Below, one piece after another: positions 43,015-52,865 of a DNA stretch of 64,000 nucleotides. The translations under genes and the position numbers were made by a program. Numbering within the stretch: the stretch's first letter is position 1; each line of letters opens with the position of its first letter. The DNA is from Paraburkholderia sabiae (GTDB lineage: Bacteria; Pseudomonadota; Gammaproteobacteria; Burkholderiales; Burkholderiaceae): the NCBI RefSeq assembly GCF_030412785.1, contig NZ_CP125296.1, forward strand, positions 1,798,001-1,862,000, given 5' to 3'. A model generated the notes under the pieces. That model did no database searches, was not told where the DNA came from, and was given only the letters and a program-made list of their open reading frames with translations.

Positions 43015-44953
43015 GAACCACCCTCTGCGACATCGCTGCCGCGAATTCGATAGTGAATTGTGCGCCGCTGCGCACGCCGCTTTCCACGAGATTCGTGGCC
43101 GAGATCCTGGCGCCGAAACCCTCGACGATACGCGACGTGATCGCGAGCCCAAGCCCCAGGCCATGTCCGCGAGGCTTCGTCGTGACGAACGGCTCGAACA
43201 GATGCGCGAGCACTTCGGGCGCGATGCCCGGACCGCTGTCGGTGACTGTGAACAGCACGCGGTCGCGGTCGTCGGGATCGGCGGCGGCGATGCTGATCAC
43301 GCGTTTGTGCTCGTCGCGCACGGCATCGAGCGCGTTACCCAGCAGATTGACAATCACCTGCTGCAACTGGCTCGATTCAGCCCAGACCATCGACCCCGCC
43401 GGAATCGTCACATCGAGTTGCACGCCTTCGTCGCGAATCCGCGCTTCGAAGATGAGCCGTGCATGCGCAACCGCCTCGTTCAGCGACACGGCCACCCGCT
43501 CGACATCCGGCTTGCGCGCGAACGTTTTCAGTTCGCCCGTCAGCACGGCCATGCTGTCGACGAGTTTCGCCACGCGCTCCAGATTCGCCACGGCTTGCGC
43601 AGGCTGATTGCGTTCGAAGAAAGTGCGCGCGTTGTCGCACAGCGTGCGGATTGCGACGAGCGGCTGGTTCAGCTCGTGCGTGAGACCCGCCGCCATCTGT
43701 CCGAGCACGGCGAGCTTGCCCGCGTGGACGATTTCCTGCTGCGTGTCGCGCAGCCGCTGCTCGGTGCGCTTACGCTCGACGATTTCCTGCTGCATGCGTT
43801 CGTTGGTCGCCGTGAGCGCCGCCGTGCGTTGCGCGACGGTCATTTCGAGCCGGTCGTTGGCGAGCCGCAGCGCGTCCTGCGCCTTGAGTTTTTCGGCGAT
43901 CGTGCGTCGCCGCTGGACGGCATACAACGCATACAGCCCGGCGATCAGAAACGCGCCCGTCACGAACGCGAGCGCCAGTTGCTGCTGACGACGCGCACCC
44001 GCGACATCGAGCAGCACCATCACGGAATCGCCCGCTTGCGGCGCGGGCCGCGACATCACGAGAAATTGCGTGGTGCGCCCTTTCTTGCGCCAGTCGGGAA
44101 AGCGCCCGAGCCACGCGGTGCCGTTCCAGTCGTCGCCGCGTCGATACGCGAGCACGTCGACATTGCGGCCCGCGTATTGCCGCGACGCCTGAATCTCGCG
44201 CTGCTGGTCGGCGGTGATGGGCTTGAGCGCGGTGAACTTCCACGCGGGTACCGTCGAGATGACGATCACGCCGTTGCTGTCGATCACCATCGCCGCTTCG
44301 CCCGGCGCGCGCCATGCGGCTTCGAGCGCGTCGACGCTGAGCTTCACGGCCGCCGCGCCGATCGGTTTGCCCGCGTCGCGCACGGCGCTCGCGAAGTACA
44401 GACCCGGCATGCCCGTGTTCGTGCCGATGCCGAAAAAACGCCCGGTGCCATGCGCGAGCGCATCCTTGAAGTACGGCCGATACGACACGTTAGTGCCGAC
44501 AAAGCTGAGCGACTGGTTCCAGTTGCTCGCGGCGATCACCTCGCCTTGCAGGTCGATCACGTCAACGGCGAGACTGCCTGCGTCTTTATTGACGGCTTCG
44601 AGATACGTGTCGACTTCGTGCACGAGGTCCGGCGACGCGCGCGAGCCCGCGCCGAGCATCGCGCGCACGCTGTCCTGCCGCGCCACGATGGCGGGCATCA
44701 TCTCGAAGCGCCCCAACTCGCTTTTCAGGCTCGCTGCGTACAGGTCGAGCCGATGCGTGCCGACTTCCGCGAGCGCGTCGATCGCACGGTTCCACGCGAA
44801 TTCGACGGCCGCTGCCGCCGCGCCGAAATACAGCGCGGCGGCAGCGGCCCATGCCCACAACGGTATGCCTCTTATTCTTACGCGCACGTTGATCCTCTTC
44901 GATGCCCGACGCCGGATGCCGTGTTGCACATCGGCGCGCGCCGCGTCGGGCAC
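43004..44953 (-). CDS. dctB: DctB-like membrane sensor histidine kinase
   Basis: A 649-residue kinase. TM1 is at about 30-50, followed by a periplasmic sensor of PDC/dCache type with YLEAVNKDAGSLAVDVIDLQGEVIAASNW and GTNVSYRPYFKDALAHGTGRFFGIGTNTG (DctB signature), and TM2 (about 328-350). HisKA has H in AAGLTHELNQPLVAI, and HATPase has LLGNALDAV, DSGPGI and GHGLGLGLAI. It phosphorylates the DctD-like regulator, probably in response to di- or tricarboxylates. It is 7 nt from the transporter stop and overlaps the regulator gene. Confidence 0.9.
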   Translation of the reverse strand: MPDAARADVQHGIRRRASKRINVRVRIRGIPLWAWAAAAALYFGAAAAAVEFAWNRAIDALAEVGTHRLDLYAASLKSELGRFEMMPAIVARQDSVRAMLGAGSRASPDLVHEVDTYLEAVNKDAGSLAVDVIDLQGEVIAASNWNQSLSFVGTNVSYRPYFKDALAHGTGRFFGIGTNTGMPGLYFASAVRDAGKPIGAAAVKLSVDALEAAWRAPGEAAMVIDSNGVIVISTVPAWKFTALKPITADQQREIQASRQYAGRNVDVLAYRRGDDWNGTAWLGRFPDWRKKGRTTQFLVMSRPAPQAGDSVMVLLDVAGARRQQQLALAFVTGAFLIAGLYALYAVQRRRTIAEKLKAQDALRLANDRLEMTVAQRTAALTATNERMQQEIVERKRTEQRLRDTQQEIVHAGKLAVLGQMAAGLTHELNQPLVAIRTLCDNARTFFERNQPAQAVANLERVAKLVDSMAVLTGELKTFARKPDVERVAVSLNEAVAHARLIFEARIRDEGVQLDVTIPAGSMVWAESSQLQQVIVNLLGNALDAVRDEHKRVISIAAADPDDRDRVLFTVTDSGPGIAPEVLAHLFEPFVTTKPRGHGLGLGLAITSRIVEGFGARISATNLVESGVRSGAQFTIEFAAAMSQRVVHGR

Positions 44954-44960
44954 GGGCGCG

Positions 44961-46349
44961 TCATCCGAAATGCGCGAGCAGGATCAGCGTCATCGTCACT
45001 ACGATCGCGCCGCCGATGCGCGTGGCGATCTGCGCGAACGGCATCAGCGTCATGCGGTTGGCCGCCGTCAGGATCGCGACGTCGCCCGTGCCGCCCTGGC
45101 CGCTGTGGCAGGCGTTCACGATCGCGGTGTCGATAGGGTACATCTTCAGGAAGCGCCCAACCACAAAGCCCGTGCCCATCAGCGTCGCGACCGTCACGAC
45201 GATCGTCACGATGTTGGCGAACGTGAACGCCGCGATCAGCTTGTCCCACGGCGTCATCGCGACGCCGATCGCGAACAGCAGCGGATACGTGACGGCCGTC
45301 GAGAAGAACTTGTAGACCACGAACGCGCCTTCCTGCAATTGCGGCGAGACGGCGCGCGCAAGCTTCACGAGCACCGCGAGGAACAGCATCGCGACGGGCG
45401 CGGGCAGGCCGAACAGATTGCGGCACATCAGGCCGAGCAGATACAGCGTGATCGCGGTGATACCGGCGGCGGCGATATGCGTAACGTCGATATGGCCGGA
45501 GATTTCTTCTTTCACCGGGTCCATTTCATCCGTCTCGCCGACCTGCAGACGCCCGTTGCCCGTCAGATGCGGCAGGCGCTTGCCGAGCATGTCGAGCGCA
45601 CCCGACAGCACGATCGCCGTGAGGCTGCCGAGCATCACAGGCGGCAGCACCTGAGCGAACAGCTCGCCTTGCGGCAGATGCATGATCTCCGAATAGCCGA
45701 TCGACAGCGGAATCGCGCCTTCGCCGACGCCGCCCGCCATGATGGGCACGACGATATACAGCAGCGTGTGGCGCACGCCGAGTCCGAACGCCGCGCCAAC
45801 CGCCGTGCCGACGATAGCAGCCGCGATCGAACCCACGGCCAGCGGCACGAAAATCTTCACGAAGCCCTGGATCAGCACGCGCCGGTCCATGCTCAGAATG
45901 CTGCCGACGATGATCGACGCGATGAACAGATACAGGAAGTTCGTCGACTTGGTGAAGTCCGTCGTCAGATGCAGGATAGGCTTCGGCAGCAGGTGATAGT
46001 ACGTGAGCGCGGACGGCACGAAGGTCGCGCAGATCGCGGCGGCGCCGATGTTGCGCAGAATCGGCAGACGCTTGCCGAGTTCGGCACACGTGAAACCGAA
46101 GAACGCGAGCACGGCGATCGCCATCGAGATTTCGCCGGGCACCTTGCCCGTGACCGCGAAGCCCGCGATCAGGGCGAGCAGGATGAAGTAGACGGGCAGC
46201 GGAATGATGCCGATCCGGTATTCCATCAGCTTCCACCAGCCTTCCGGCCAGAAGCGGGTCTTGCTGTCGGCTTGTTGCGCGGGAACCGGTTGCGAAACTG
46301 GTTGCGGATGGCCGGACGCGTGACCGGATGCGTGGGATGTGGTTGCCAA
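44961..46349 (-). CDS. 2-hydroxycarboxylate:cation symporter (CCS, CitS/MaeN-like)
   Basis: A 462-residue transporter of the 2HCT family with the two characteristic glycine loops, GGVGEGAIPLS and GQGGTGDVAIL, and about 11-12 membrane helices. It probably imports citrate or malate with Na+ or H+. The start is a TTG at 46349 with AAGGAG 7 nt upstream. An ATG at 46436 would overlap the sigma-54 promoter (46426-46440), so it was rejected. The dctBD-like pair is directly downstream in the same direction and likely regulates it. Confidence 0.85.
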   Translation of the reverse strand: MATTSHASGHASGHPQPVSQPVPAQQADSKTRFWPEGWWKLMEYRIGIIPLPVYFILLALIAGFAVTGKVPGEISMAIAVLAFFGFTCAELGKRLPILRNIGAAAICATFVPSALTYYHLLPKPILHLTTDFTKSTNFLYLFIASIIVGSILSMDRRVLIQGFVKIFVPLAVGSIAAAIVGTAVGAAFGLGVRHTLLYIVVPIMAGGVGEGAIPLSIGYSEIMHLPQGELFAQVLPPVMLGSLTAIVLSGALDMLGKRLPHLTGNGRLQVGETDEMDPVKEEISGHIDVTHIAAAGITAITLYLLGLMCRNLFGLPAPVAMLFLAVLVKLARAVSPQLQEGAFVVYKFFSTAVTYPLLFAIGVAMTPWDKLIAAFTFANIVTIVVTVATLMGTGFVVGRFLKMYPIDTAIVNACHSGQGGTGDVAILTAANRMTLMPFAQIATRIGGAIVVTMTLILLAHFG

Positions 46350-46425
46350 AGCATGTCTCCTTGATTTGCGACGCGCGGGCGGCGTCGCTTTTCGATGGCC
46401 TGTCTGGCCAGTGGACGCCTTTATC

Positions 46426-46440
46426 GCAAAGGCCATGCCA
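46426..46440 (-). promoter_or_regulatory. Sigma-54 promoter of the 2HCT transporter
   Basis: Read on the minus strand, TGGCATGGCCTTTGC matches the -24/-12 consensus TGGCAC-N5-TTGC with exact spacing. It is about 77 bp before the TTG start at 46349 and next to a DctD-type (GAFTGA) activator gene. Confidence 0.8.
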
Positions 46441-46513
46441 ATTTTTCAGCCGTTCATATGCCCATGATTTTTAATGATTTTTTACGCGAAGAAGGCGATT
46501 CCCGGGCGACGCG

Positions 46514-46529
46514 TTCTGAGACTTCAGAA
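46514..46529. promoter_or_regulatory. Candidate upstream activator site 1
   Basis: TTCTGA-GACT-TCAGAA has 6-bp arms around a 4-bp centre. It lies about 80 bp upstream of the sigma-54 box, where DctD-type enhancers sit. The second copy at 46545-46560 is 31 bp away, about three helical turns. Confidence 0.6.
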
Positions 46530-46544
46530 TCGGCTCACGAGCCA

Positions 46545-46560
46545 GGCTGAGATTTCAGCC
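46545..46560. promoter_or_regulatory. Candidate upstream activator site 2
   Basis: GGCTGA-GATT-TCAGCC shares CTGA-N4-TCAG with the site at 46514-46529 and is on the same face of the helix. It also lies 40 bp before the start of the divergent gene at 46600. Confidence 0.6.
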
Positions 46561-46599
46561 ATTCGCTAGAATCGGCGGAGGACTCGATTGGGAGAAACC

Positions 46600-47037
46600 A
46601 TGCAAGACGGGTGGCAGTTCCAGATCAGGATCACCGTTTCGGACGAACGGGCCAGCGCATGGCGCGCCGATCCGGAGGCGAAATCATATGCACCGCTTCA
46701 CGACGTGCTGAGCCGACATCGCGCAACGCTGATTTGCCAGTTCGACGCGTTCGCCGGTTACGTCAAGGAAGCTGAAGAGGCCGGGACGCAGGACTATCCG
46801 CTCTACGAGTGGACGCGGCAGACCATCGAAAATCCCGAGAAGAAGGCGAAGTACCTGCGCTCGTTCACCGTCTATGTGGACGGCGAGCAGGTCTATGCGA
46901 AGGAAGCGGCCGATTCGCTCGAAACGGCGCTCGCTTCGTTATCGGAGCAAGACCGCGAGTCGGGAATCGAGCGTGTGTTCAGGTACGACACGAATCCCGC
47001 GAACAATCCGCAGCCGCCGCGAGCGAGCGGCAGCTAG
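46600..47037 (+). CDS. Hypothetical protein (145 aa)
   Basis: A 145-residue soluble protein starting MQDGWQFQIRITVSDERASAWRADPEA. It is mixed alpha/beta with a charged C terminus, and no family is recognised. The ATG at 46600 has GGAGAAACC immediately upstream; a TTG 12 nt earlier is an alternative. It is divergent from the transporter gene, and the two palindromes near 46514-46560 could influence both. Confidence 0.7.
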   Translation: MQDGWQFQIRITVSDERASAWRADPEAKSYAPLHDVLSRHRATLICQFDAFAGYVKEAEEAGTQDYPLYEWTRQTIENPEKKAKYLRSFTVYVDGEQVYAKEAADSLETALASLSEQDRESGIERVFRYDTNPANNPQPPRASGS

Positions 47038-47108
47038 TCTCGGTAACGGGTCCGCGCGTCTGTCTTCTGGAGAGACGGACGGTGCGGACCGTTTGCCACG
47101 CCACGCGT

Positions 47109-47525
47109 TCAAACCAGCGCGATCTCGACATCGATATTGCCGCGCGTCGCCTTCGAATACGGACACGTCTGGTGCGCCGCATCGACGAGCTTCTGCGCGA
47201 CCTCGCGGTCCACGCCCGGCAGGCTCACGTTCAGACGCGCCTGCAGGAAGTAGCCGCCCTCGCCCGTGCCGAGATCGACTTCGGCGTTCACGGCGGTATC
47301 GGCGGGCAGCGCGACTTTCAGTTCGCGTGCCGCGAGTCCCATCGCGCCGATGAAGCAGGCCGACCAGCCGGCCGCGAACAGTTGCTCGGGGTTCGTGCCC
47401 TTGCCGTTCGAACCCGGCGACGACAGCTGAATATCCAGCCGGCCATCGGAGCTGCGCGCCGAGCCTTCGCGGCCACCCGTCGTTTGCGTTTTGCCCGTGT
47501 ACAGGACGTTATCGATTCTTGCCAT
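47109..47525 (-). CDS. ohr: Organic hydroperoxide resistance protein (Ohr), copy 2
   Basis: A 138-residue Ohr with the two catalytic Cys in [13 protein letters not shown] and AAHQTCPYSKATRGNID. It detoxifies organic hydroperoxides. It follows a small exported protein gene on the same strand and is controlled by the OhrR-type operators at 47925-48000. It is about as similar to copy 1 at 14970-15395 as expected for paralogues. The start has GGAGAAGATC upstream. Confidence 0.95.
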   Translation of the reverse strand: MARIDNVLYTGKTQTTGGREGSARSSDGRLDIQLSSPGSNGKGTNPEQLFAAGWSACFIGAMGLAARELKVALPADTAVNAEVDLGTGEGGYFLQARLNVSLPGVDREVAQKLVDAAHQTCPYSKATRGNIDVEIALV

Positions 47526-47551
47526 GATCTTCTCCGTAGCGTGTGCGTGAT

Positions 47552-47821
47552 TTAGTGATGCTTGAAGGTGGACGTGCCGAACTGGCCCGAGATGGTGCGT
47601 GCGCCGGACTGAACCACCTGATCCGCCATCCCGCCCATGTCGTCGTTGGCAGTTGCGTTGCGGCCTGCGTCGGCGACGATCGCGCCCGGACCTTGCTGGG
47701 AAGCCGGTGCGCCTTGCAGCGGGCTGTAATGCGGCGCAGGGCCGAAACCGCTCGCGAATGCGGACGAGGAAGCTGCCACGCCGACGGCAAACCAGACTGC
47801 GACTTTGAAGAACTTGTTCAT
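47552..47821 (-). CDS. Small exported protein cotranscribed with ohr
   Basis: An 89-residue protein with a signal peptide cleaved after SSAFA (residue 23). The mature part is Gly/Ala/Gln/Ser-rich (GFGPAPHYSPLQGAPASQQGP) and ends with TSTFKHH. No family is recognised. It is first in the operon with ohr, immediately downstream of an OhrR-type promoter. The start at 47821 was chosen because it begins the signal peptide; a longer frame upstream crosses the operator. Confidence 0.8.
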   Translation of the reverse strand: MNKFFKVAVWFAVGVAASSSAFASGFGPAPHYSPLQGAPASQQGPGAIVADAGRNATANDDMGGMADQVVQSGARTISGQFGTSTFKHH

Positions 47822-47928
47822 GATTAACTCCGCTAGTTGAAGGTGACGGCCCTCGCTCGAGGGCACATGTCTTTCGATTTCTCGTGGATCACGCCCGTCC
47901 GGCATCATCCACTTCTTTAACCGCACAC

Positions 47929-47939
47929 GATTACATCGC
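47929..47939. promoter_or_regulatory. OhrR-type operator element downstream of the ohr-operon -10
   Basis: GATTACATCGC (plus strand), the same 11-mer as at 11051-11061 in the buf promoter. It lies 9 nt past the minus-strand -10 box, as in the buf promoter. Confidence 0.6.
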
Positions 47940-47948
47940 GTACGACAC

Positions 47949-47976
47949 ATTCTACGCAGAAAACTCTTTGTGTCAA
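47949..47976 (-). promoter_or_regulatory. Sigma-70 promoter of the small exported protein-ohr operon
   Basis: On the minus strand, TTGACA (47971-47976) and TAGAAT (47949-47954) are spaced 16 bp. Operator elements flank both sides. Confidence 0.75.
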
Positions 47977-48000
47977 GCATGCGATTAAATCGCGTGCGAT
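47977..48000 (-). promoter_or_regulatory. OhrR-type operator upstream of the ohr-operon -35
   Basis: A 24-bp block (minus strand) beginning ATCGCACGCGATTTAATCGC and ending ATGC, directly abutting TTGACA. It matches 10988-11011 at 21 of 24 positions. It is an extended dyad with repeated GATT/AATC and GCGA/TCGC halves, as expected for a MarR-family dimer. Confidence 0.65.
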
Positions 48001-48080
48001 TCTTATTTCGGAAAAAAAGCCGGAAACCGGCTTCGAAGCGGCGCGGCGAACGCGCCGCAAAAAGGTCGCACCGAAGCGCC

Positions 48081-48542
48081 TTACACCTGCTCGCTCACAG
48101 CCTTGATCAGGTTGTTGCGCAGATTGACGATCGACTTCTGCATCTTCGAGAACTCGTCGGGCGCGAGGCCGCACGCCTCGACCAGATCCATGCTGAACGC
48201 CTTTTCGCGCAGACGACGGCCTGCCTTGGTCAGGCTCACGCGTACCTGACGTTCGTCTTCCGGGTCGCGCTGGCGTTCCAGATAGCCCATGCCTTCGAGT
48301 TTCTTCAGGATCGGCGTGAGCGTGTTCGATTCGAGAAACAGTTTTTCACCGAGACTGCTGACCGTCTGGTTGTCCTCTTCCCACAGCGCAATGACGGTGA
48401 TGTATTGCGTGTACGTGAGCCCGAGTTCTTCCAGAATCGGCTTGTAGGCCTTGCCGAATGCGAGGTTCGCCGAATAAACGGCGAAACACAGGAAGTCGGC
48501 GAGCTTCGGATTCGTGTCTTCTGCCTTGGCGGTGGTCTTCAT
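48081..48542 (-). CDS. ohrR: OhrR, MarR-family organic-hydroperoxide sensor
   Basis: A 153-residue MarR-family repressor. The reactive Cys is in ADFLCFAVYSANLAF (residue 19), the conserved OhrR position near the N terminus. The winged helix includes LTYTQYITVIALWEEDNQTVSSLGEKLFLESNTLTPILKKLE and DPEDERQVRVSLT. Organic peroxides oxidise the Cys and release DNA. It is encoded on the same strand upstream of the exported-protein/ohr operon, with its own operator at 48591-48611. I infer that it also acts on the buf promoter because the sites match. Confidence 0.93.
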   Translation of the reverse strand: MKTTAKAEDTNPKLADFLCFAVYSANLAFGKAYKPILEELGLTYTQYITVIALWEEDNQTVSSLGEKLFLESNTLTPILKKLEGMGYLERQRDPEDERQVRVSLTKAGRRLREKAFSMDLVEACGLAPDEFSKMQKSIVNLRNNLIKAVSEQV

Positions 48543-48590
48543 TTTGCGTCCTCGTTAGCACGAGACGGATGTCTCTACAGGAACGCATTA

Positions 48591-48611
48591 TACATCGTGT
48601 ACGATTTAATC
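48591..48611. promoter_or_regulatory. OhrR-type operator over the ohrR -10
   Basis: A plus-strand block starting TACATCGTGTACGATTTAATC contains GATTTAATC and ACATCG as in the other OhrR boxes. On the minus strand it overlaps TATAAT (48587-48592), with a weak -35 (TTCCGA) 17 bp further upstream. Autorepression is expected. Confidence 0.6.
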
Positions 48612-48669
48612 GGAAATGCTTGACACGGCGCCAAGGTTACGGGTAAAGCGCTGGCCTCTTCGATAACCT

Positions 48670-51600
48670 TTAATAGACATCCCGCACGTAGCGCCGGTCC
48701 TTCGTCATCGCGCCGACGTATTCATCCGCGCGCTCCGCGCTCATGCCGCCGTGCTGCGCGACGACGTCCTTCAACGCGGCATCGACGTCTTTCGCCATCC
48801 GGCTCGCGTCGCCGCACACATAGAAGTGCGCGCCCTCTTCGAGCCATGCCCACAGTTGCGCGCCCTGTTCTCGCATGCGGTCCTGCACGTAGACCTTGTC
48901 GGACTGATCGCGCGAAAACGCCAGATCGAGCCGCGTCAGCAGGCCGTTTTTCTGCATGCCTTCGAGTTCGTCGCGATAGTAGAAATCCGTCGCCGCATGC
49001 TGCTCGCCGAAGAACAGCCAGTTGCGCCCTCGCGCGCCGCGCGCGTCACGTTCGTGCAGGAAGCCGCGGAACGGCGCGACGCCCGTGCCGGGGCCGACCA
49101 TGATCATCGGCGTGTCGCCGCTGCGCGGCGGGCGGAAATGCGCCGACTTCTGCACGAAGACGGGCACGCTGACATCGTGCGCGCGATCCGCGAGAAACGT
49201 CGACGACACGCCCTTGCGATTGCGCCGTCCGTTGTTGTAGCGCACGGCGGCCACCGTCAGATGCACTTCGCCCGCATGCGCCTTCGGACTCGAAGCAATC
49301 GAATAGAGCCGCGGCTGCAAGCGCTTGAGCACGCCGAGCAGTTCGCTTGCCGACAGATCGACAGGAAATTCGTGCAGCACGTCGGCGAGTTGCTGGCCCC
49401 ACAGCCATTGCTTCAGATCGCCTTTGCGTTCATCCGTCAGCAGCTTCGCGAGCGCGTCGTTGCGGCTGCGCGATGCGATCAGCTGCAACGCTTCCACGCT
49501 CGGCCGCGCGATTTCATAGTGCCGCGCAAGCGCCTCGCCGATCCGCATATCGCCAACGCCCGTCACATGCACCGACGCATCCGCCTTCACGCCCGACAGA
49601 TCGATCAGCTCATCGACCAGTTCGGGACAGTTCCGCGGCCACACGCCCAGCGCGTCGCCGGATTCGTATTCGAGATTCGCATCGCCGATTGCGAGCGAGA
49701 AATAACGCGTGTCCTTCGAACCATTGCGGTTCAGGCGCAGATTCTCGACGAGCCGCGATTGCGCGGGACTCGTTTTCGACGGCGACGCACCCGGCAGCAC
49801 GGCGGGAATCACGCCTTGCGCGGGCACGGCATACAGCGACGCGTCGTCTTCCTTGATCTTCGCGATCACTGCGTCGAGCCACTTGTCGGCGGCTGGCTGA
49901 ATGTCGGTGTCGCAATCGACGCGCGCATGCAGACGCTTCGCGCCCAGTTCCGCGAAACGCGCATCGAGCTTGCGTCCGTGACCGCAGAACTGGTCGTAGC
50001 TGGGATCGCCGAATCCGAGTACCGCGTACTGCTGATCCGCGAGGCGCGGCGCCGTGTCGGCCTGCAACGCGGTCCAGAAGCTCTGGCCGTTGTCGGGCGC
50101 GTCGCCGTCGCCGAACGTGCTCGTCATCAGCAGCACGTACTTCGCCTGCGACAGCGCGGCAACAGGATAGTCCGCCATGCACGACATGCGGATTTCGAAG
50201 CCCGACTCCATCAGTTGCGTCGCGTACTGCTCGGTCAGCGATTCGACGTTGCCCGTCTGCGACGCCCACAGCAACACGACCTTGGGGCGAGCATGCGCGA
50301 TGCGCACGGCAGGCTCGCTGTCCGCTGCGGGTCGAGCGATCGACGGCAACGAAACATCCGCCGCCGTGCGGCTGAAAAGCCCTGCGAGCACGCCGTCGAA
50401 CCACAGGCGAGTGCTGGCAGGCAGCGGCGCGCTGGCGGGCAACGCAGGCACGCCGCGAGTCTCGCCTTGCGACGAACGCAAGCCGCTGATGAAACCCGCG
50501 ACATAGACGCGCGATGCGTCGTCCAGCGTCGGCGCGGGCGTGTCGGAGATGCCGAGCATGGCGGCGAGAGCGTCGATACGGGACATATCCAGTTCCTGTT
50601 GCTGTCGTACGTGCGCGACGGGCGTTTCGCTCGCTGCGTGAATGTCGTGTGCCTGCACTTCGTCTGCTTCGGCCGTTTCGGCTTCGACGCGCGTCAGCGC
50701 CACCGCGCAGAACTTCAGCTCGGGCTGCTGCGAAATCGCGTCGATCGCGTCGCTCGTCACCGCGTTGATGCACAGGTCGTCGCCATACACGTCGTTCCAG
50801 TGCATCGGCGCAAAGCAGTTGCCCGCGCGCACGCGTTCCGTGACGACGGCGGGCAGCACCGCGCGGCCACGTCGCGAGCGGATCTCGACACGATCCTTGT
50901 CTCGCACGCCGAGCGACGCAGCATCTTCCGGATGCAGTTCGACGAACGGTGCAGAGTTCAGCCGGTTCAGCATCGGCACCTTGCCCGTCTTCGTCATCGT
51001 GTGCCATTGATGTTGCAGGCGGCCCGTGTTCAGCACGATCGGGAATTCGGCGCCCGGCATTTCGGCGGGATGGACATGCGGACGCGCGAAGAACATCGCC
51101 TTGCCGCTCACGGTCGGAAATACGAGCGCGGGACGCGTACCGTCGGGCAGCACTTTCAGCGTCTGACTGACGCCTTCGTTGATATAGCGAAGCGGATTGC
51201 GATCGTCTGTGGCATCAGGCGCGCACGGCCATTGCAGCGGGGTCTCTCGCAGCCGCGCATGACTCGCGCCGCGCAGGTCGTAGCCCGTCTTCGGATTCGA
51301 CGCGCGCACGATTTCATCGAACACCTCCGCCGCCGATGCATACGTGAACGCGTCCGCAAAGCCCATTTCACAAGCGACGCGCGCGATGATCTGCCAGTCC
51401 GCAAGCGCGGCGCCCGGCGGATCGATCGCCTTCTGCATCAGCGTCATGTTGCGCTCGGAGTTGATCATCACGCCTTCCGCCTCGGCCCACAGCGCGCCCG
51501 GCAGCAGCACGTCGGCGTAGCGGTTGGTCTCCGTGTCGAGGAACGCGTCCTGCGCGATCACGAGTTCGGCGGCCTGCAAGCCGGCAATCACGTTCTGGCG

Positions 51601-52833
51601 ATTCGCGACGCTCGCCACCGGGTTCGTGCAGATGATCCAGCACGCCTTGATCTCGCCCGCCGACATCCGCGAAAACATATCGACGGTGCCGCCGCCGAGT
51701 TTCGTCGTCAGCGTGCCGTGCGGCACCTGCCACAGCTCTTCGACAAACGCGCGGTCTTCTTCGCTCAGCACCGAGCGCTGACCCGGCAAGCCCGGACCCA
51801 TGTAGCCCATCTCGCGCCCGCCCATCGCATTCGGCTGACCTGTCAGCGAAAACGGACCGCTGCCGGGACGGCAGATCTTGCCCGTCGCCAGATGCAGATT
51901 GCAGATCGCGTTCGTGTTCCAGGTGCCGTGCGTGCTCTGGTTCAGGCCCATCGTCCAGCAACTGATGAACTCGGGCGCATCGCCGATCCATTGCGCGGCC
52001 TGGCGGATGTCGGCTTCAGAAATGCCCGTGATTTCAGCGACTTTCTCCGGCGCGTAGTCGTCGAGAAACGCGGGCATCGCGTCCCAGCCTTCCGTGAAAT
52101 CGGCGATGAAGCGCGAATCGGTGCGCCCATTCTTGTGCAGCAGATGCAGCAAGCCGTTGAGCAGCGCGAGATCGGTGCCCGGTTTGATCTGCATGAACAG
52201 ATTCGCTTTCTCGGCCGTCGTGTTGCGGCGCGGATCGACGACGATCAGCTTCGCCCCCGCTTTCACGCGATCCATCATGCGCAGAAAGAGGATCGGGTGA
52301 CAGTCGGCCATGTTCGCGCCGATCACGAAGAACAGATTCGTCCTGTCGAAATCCTGATACGAACCGGGCGGACCGTCCGCGCCCAGCGAGAGCTTATATC
52401 CGCTGCCCGCGCTCGCCATGCACAGCCGCGAATTCGACTCGATGTTGTTCGTGCCGATGAAGCCCTTCGCGAGCTTGTTCACGAGGTACTGCGCCTCGAT
52501 CGACATCTGTCCCGACACGTAGAACGACAGTGCATCGGGACCGTGCTCGTCGAGAATCGCGCGCAGACGGCGCGCGGTGTCGGGAATCGCGAGATCGACG
52601 GGAACGGGGATCGGATCGGCATCGCGCGTACGACGTTCGAACGCGCTTTCGAGGCGGCCCGATTTGCGCAGCGACACGTGCGCCGATTGACCTTTCGTGC
52701 ACAGCCGGCCGTAATTGGTCGGATGATCCTTGTCGCCGGAAATCTTGACGACCTGCCCTTCCTCGACGTGCAGCACCATGCCGCAACCGACGCCGCAATA
52801 AGGACAAACCGTCTTGATGTTCTCGCACGCCAT
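48670..52833 (-). CDS. nasA: Fused assimilatory nitrate reductase / flavoprotein reductase
   Basis: A 1387-residue fusion. The N-terminal molybdopterin reductase (about 1-700) has the [4Fe-4S] ligands C10, C13, C17 and C45, the bis-MGD core and a C-terminal dinucleotide-binding domain. A linker (about 740-830) leads to a flavodoxin (about 845-990; [11 protein letters not shown]), then an FAD/NADPH reductase of the CysJ type (about 1010-1387; [24 protein letters not shown]). This allows NADPH to drive nitrate to nitrite in one polypeptide. It is last in the transporter-nirB-nirD-nasA operon. ATG 52833 is preferred to the TTG at 52839. Confidence 0.93.
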   Translation of the reverse strand: MACENIKTVCPYCGVGCGMVLHVEEGQVVKISGDKDHPTNYGRLCTKGQSAHVSLRKSGRLESAFERRTRDADPIPVPVDLAIPDTARRLRAILDEHGPDALSFYVSGQMSIEAQYLVNKLAKGFIGTNNIESNSRLCMASAGSGYKLSLGADGPPGSYQDFDRTNLFFVIGANMADCHPILFLRMMDRVKAGAKLIVVDPRRNTTAEKANLFMQIKPGTDLALLNGLLHLLHKNGRTDSRFIADFTEGWDAMPAFLDDYAPEKVAEITGISEADIRQAAQWIGDAPEFISCWTMGLNQSTHGTWNTNAICNLHLATGKICRPGSGPFSLTGQPNAMGGREMGYMGPGLPGQRSVLSEEDRAFVEELWQVPHGTLTTKLGGGTVDMFSRMSAGEIKACWIICTNPVASVANRQNVIAGLQAAELVIAQDAFLDTETNRYADVLLPGALWAEAEGVMINSERNMTLMQKAIDPPGAALADWQIIARVACEMGFADAFTYASAAEVFDEIVRASNPKTGYDLRGASHARLRETPLQWPCAPDATDDRNPLRYINEGVSQTLKVLPDGTRPALVFPTVSGKAMFFARPHVHPAEMPGAEFPIVLNTGRLQHQWHTMTKTGKVPMLNRLNSAPFVELHPEDAASLGVRDKDRVEIRSRRGRAVLPAVVTERVRAGNCFAPMHWNDVYGDDLCINAVTSDAIDAISQQPELKFCAVALTRVEAETAEADEVQAHDIHAASETPVAHVRQQQELDMSRIDALAAMLGISDTPAPTLDDASRVYVAGFISGLRSSQGETRGVPALPASAPLPASTRLWFDGVLAGLFSRTAADVSLPSIARPAADSEPAVRIAHARPKVVLLWASQTGNVESLTEQYATQLMESGFEIRMSCMADYPVAALSQAKYVLLMTSTFGDGDAPDNGQSFWTALQADTAPRLADQQYAVLGFGDPSYDQFCGHGRKLDARFAELGAKRLHARVDCDTDIQPAADKWLDAVIAKIKEDDASLYAVPAQGVIPAVLPGASPSKTSPAQSRLVENLRLNRNGSKDTRYFSLAIGDANLEYESGDALGVWPRNCPELVDELIDLSGVKADASVHVTGVGDMRIGEALARHYEIARPSVEALQLIASRSRNDALAKLLTDERKGDLKQWLWGQQLADVLHEFPVDLSASELLGVLKRLQPRLYSIASSPKAHAGEVHLTVAAVRYNNGRRNRKGVSSTFLADRAHDVSVPVFVQKSAHFRPPRSGDTPMIMVGPGTGVAPFRGFLHERDARGARGRNWLFFGEQHAATDFYYRDELEGMQKNGLLTRLDLAFSRDQSDKVYVQDRMREQGAQLWAWLEEGAHFYVCGDASRMAKDVDAALKDVVAQHGGMSAERADEYVGAMTKDRRYVRDVY

Positions 52834-52865
52834 GGTCAAGGTCCGTTAGAAGATCACGCCCGCAG

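Noticed and set aside
41777..45136. A long plus-strand frame opposite the dctBD-like genes
   Set aside because: Low-complexity Ser/Arg/His composition, crossing three real minus-strand genes.
46350..46436. Upstream ATG start for the 2HCT transporter
   Set aside because: It would place coding sequence over the sigma-54 promoter; the TTG at 46349 has a good Shine-Dalgarno sequence.
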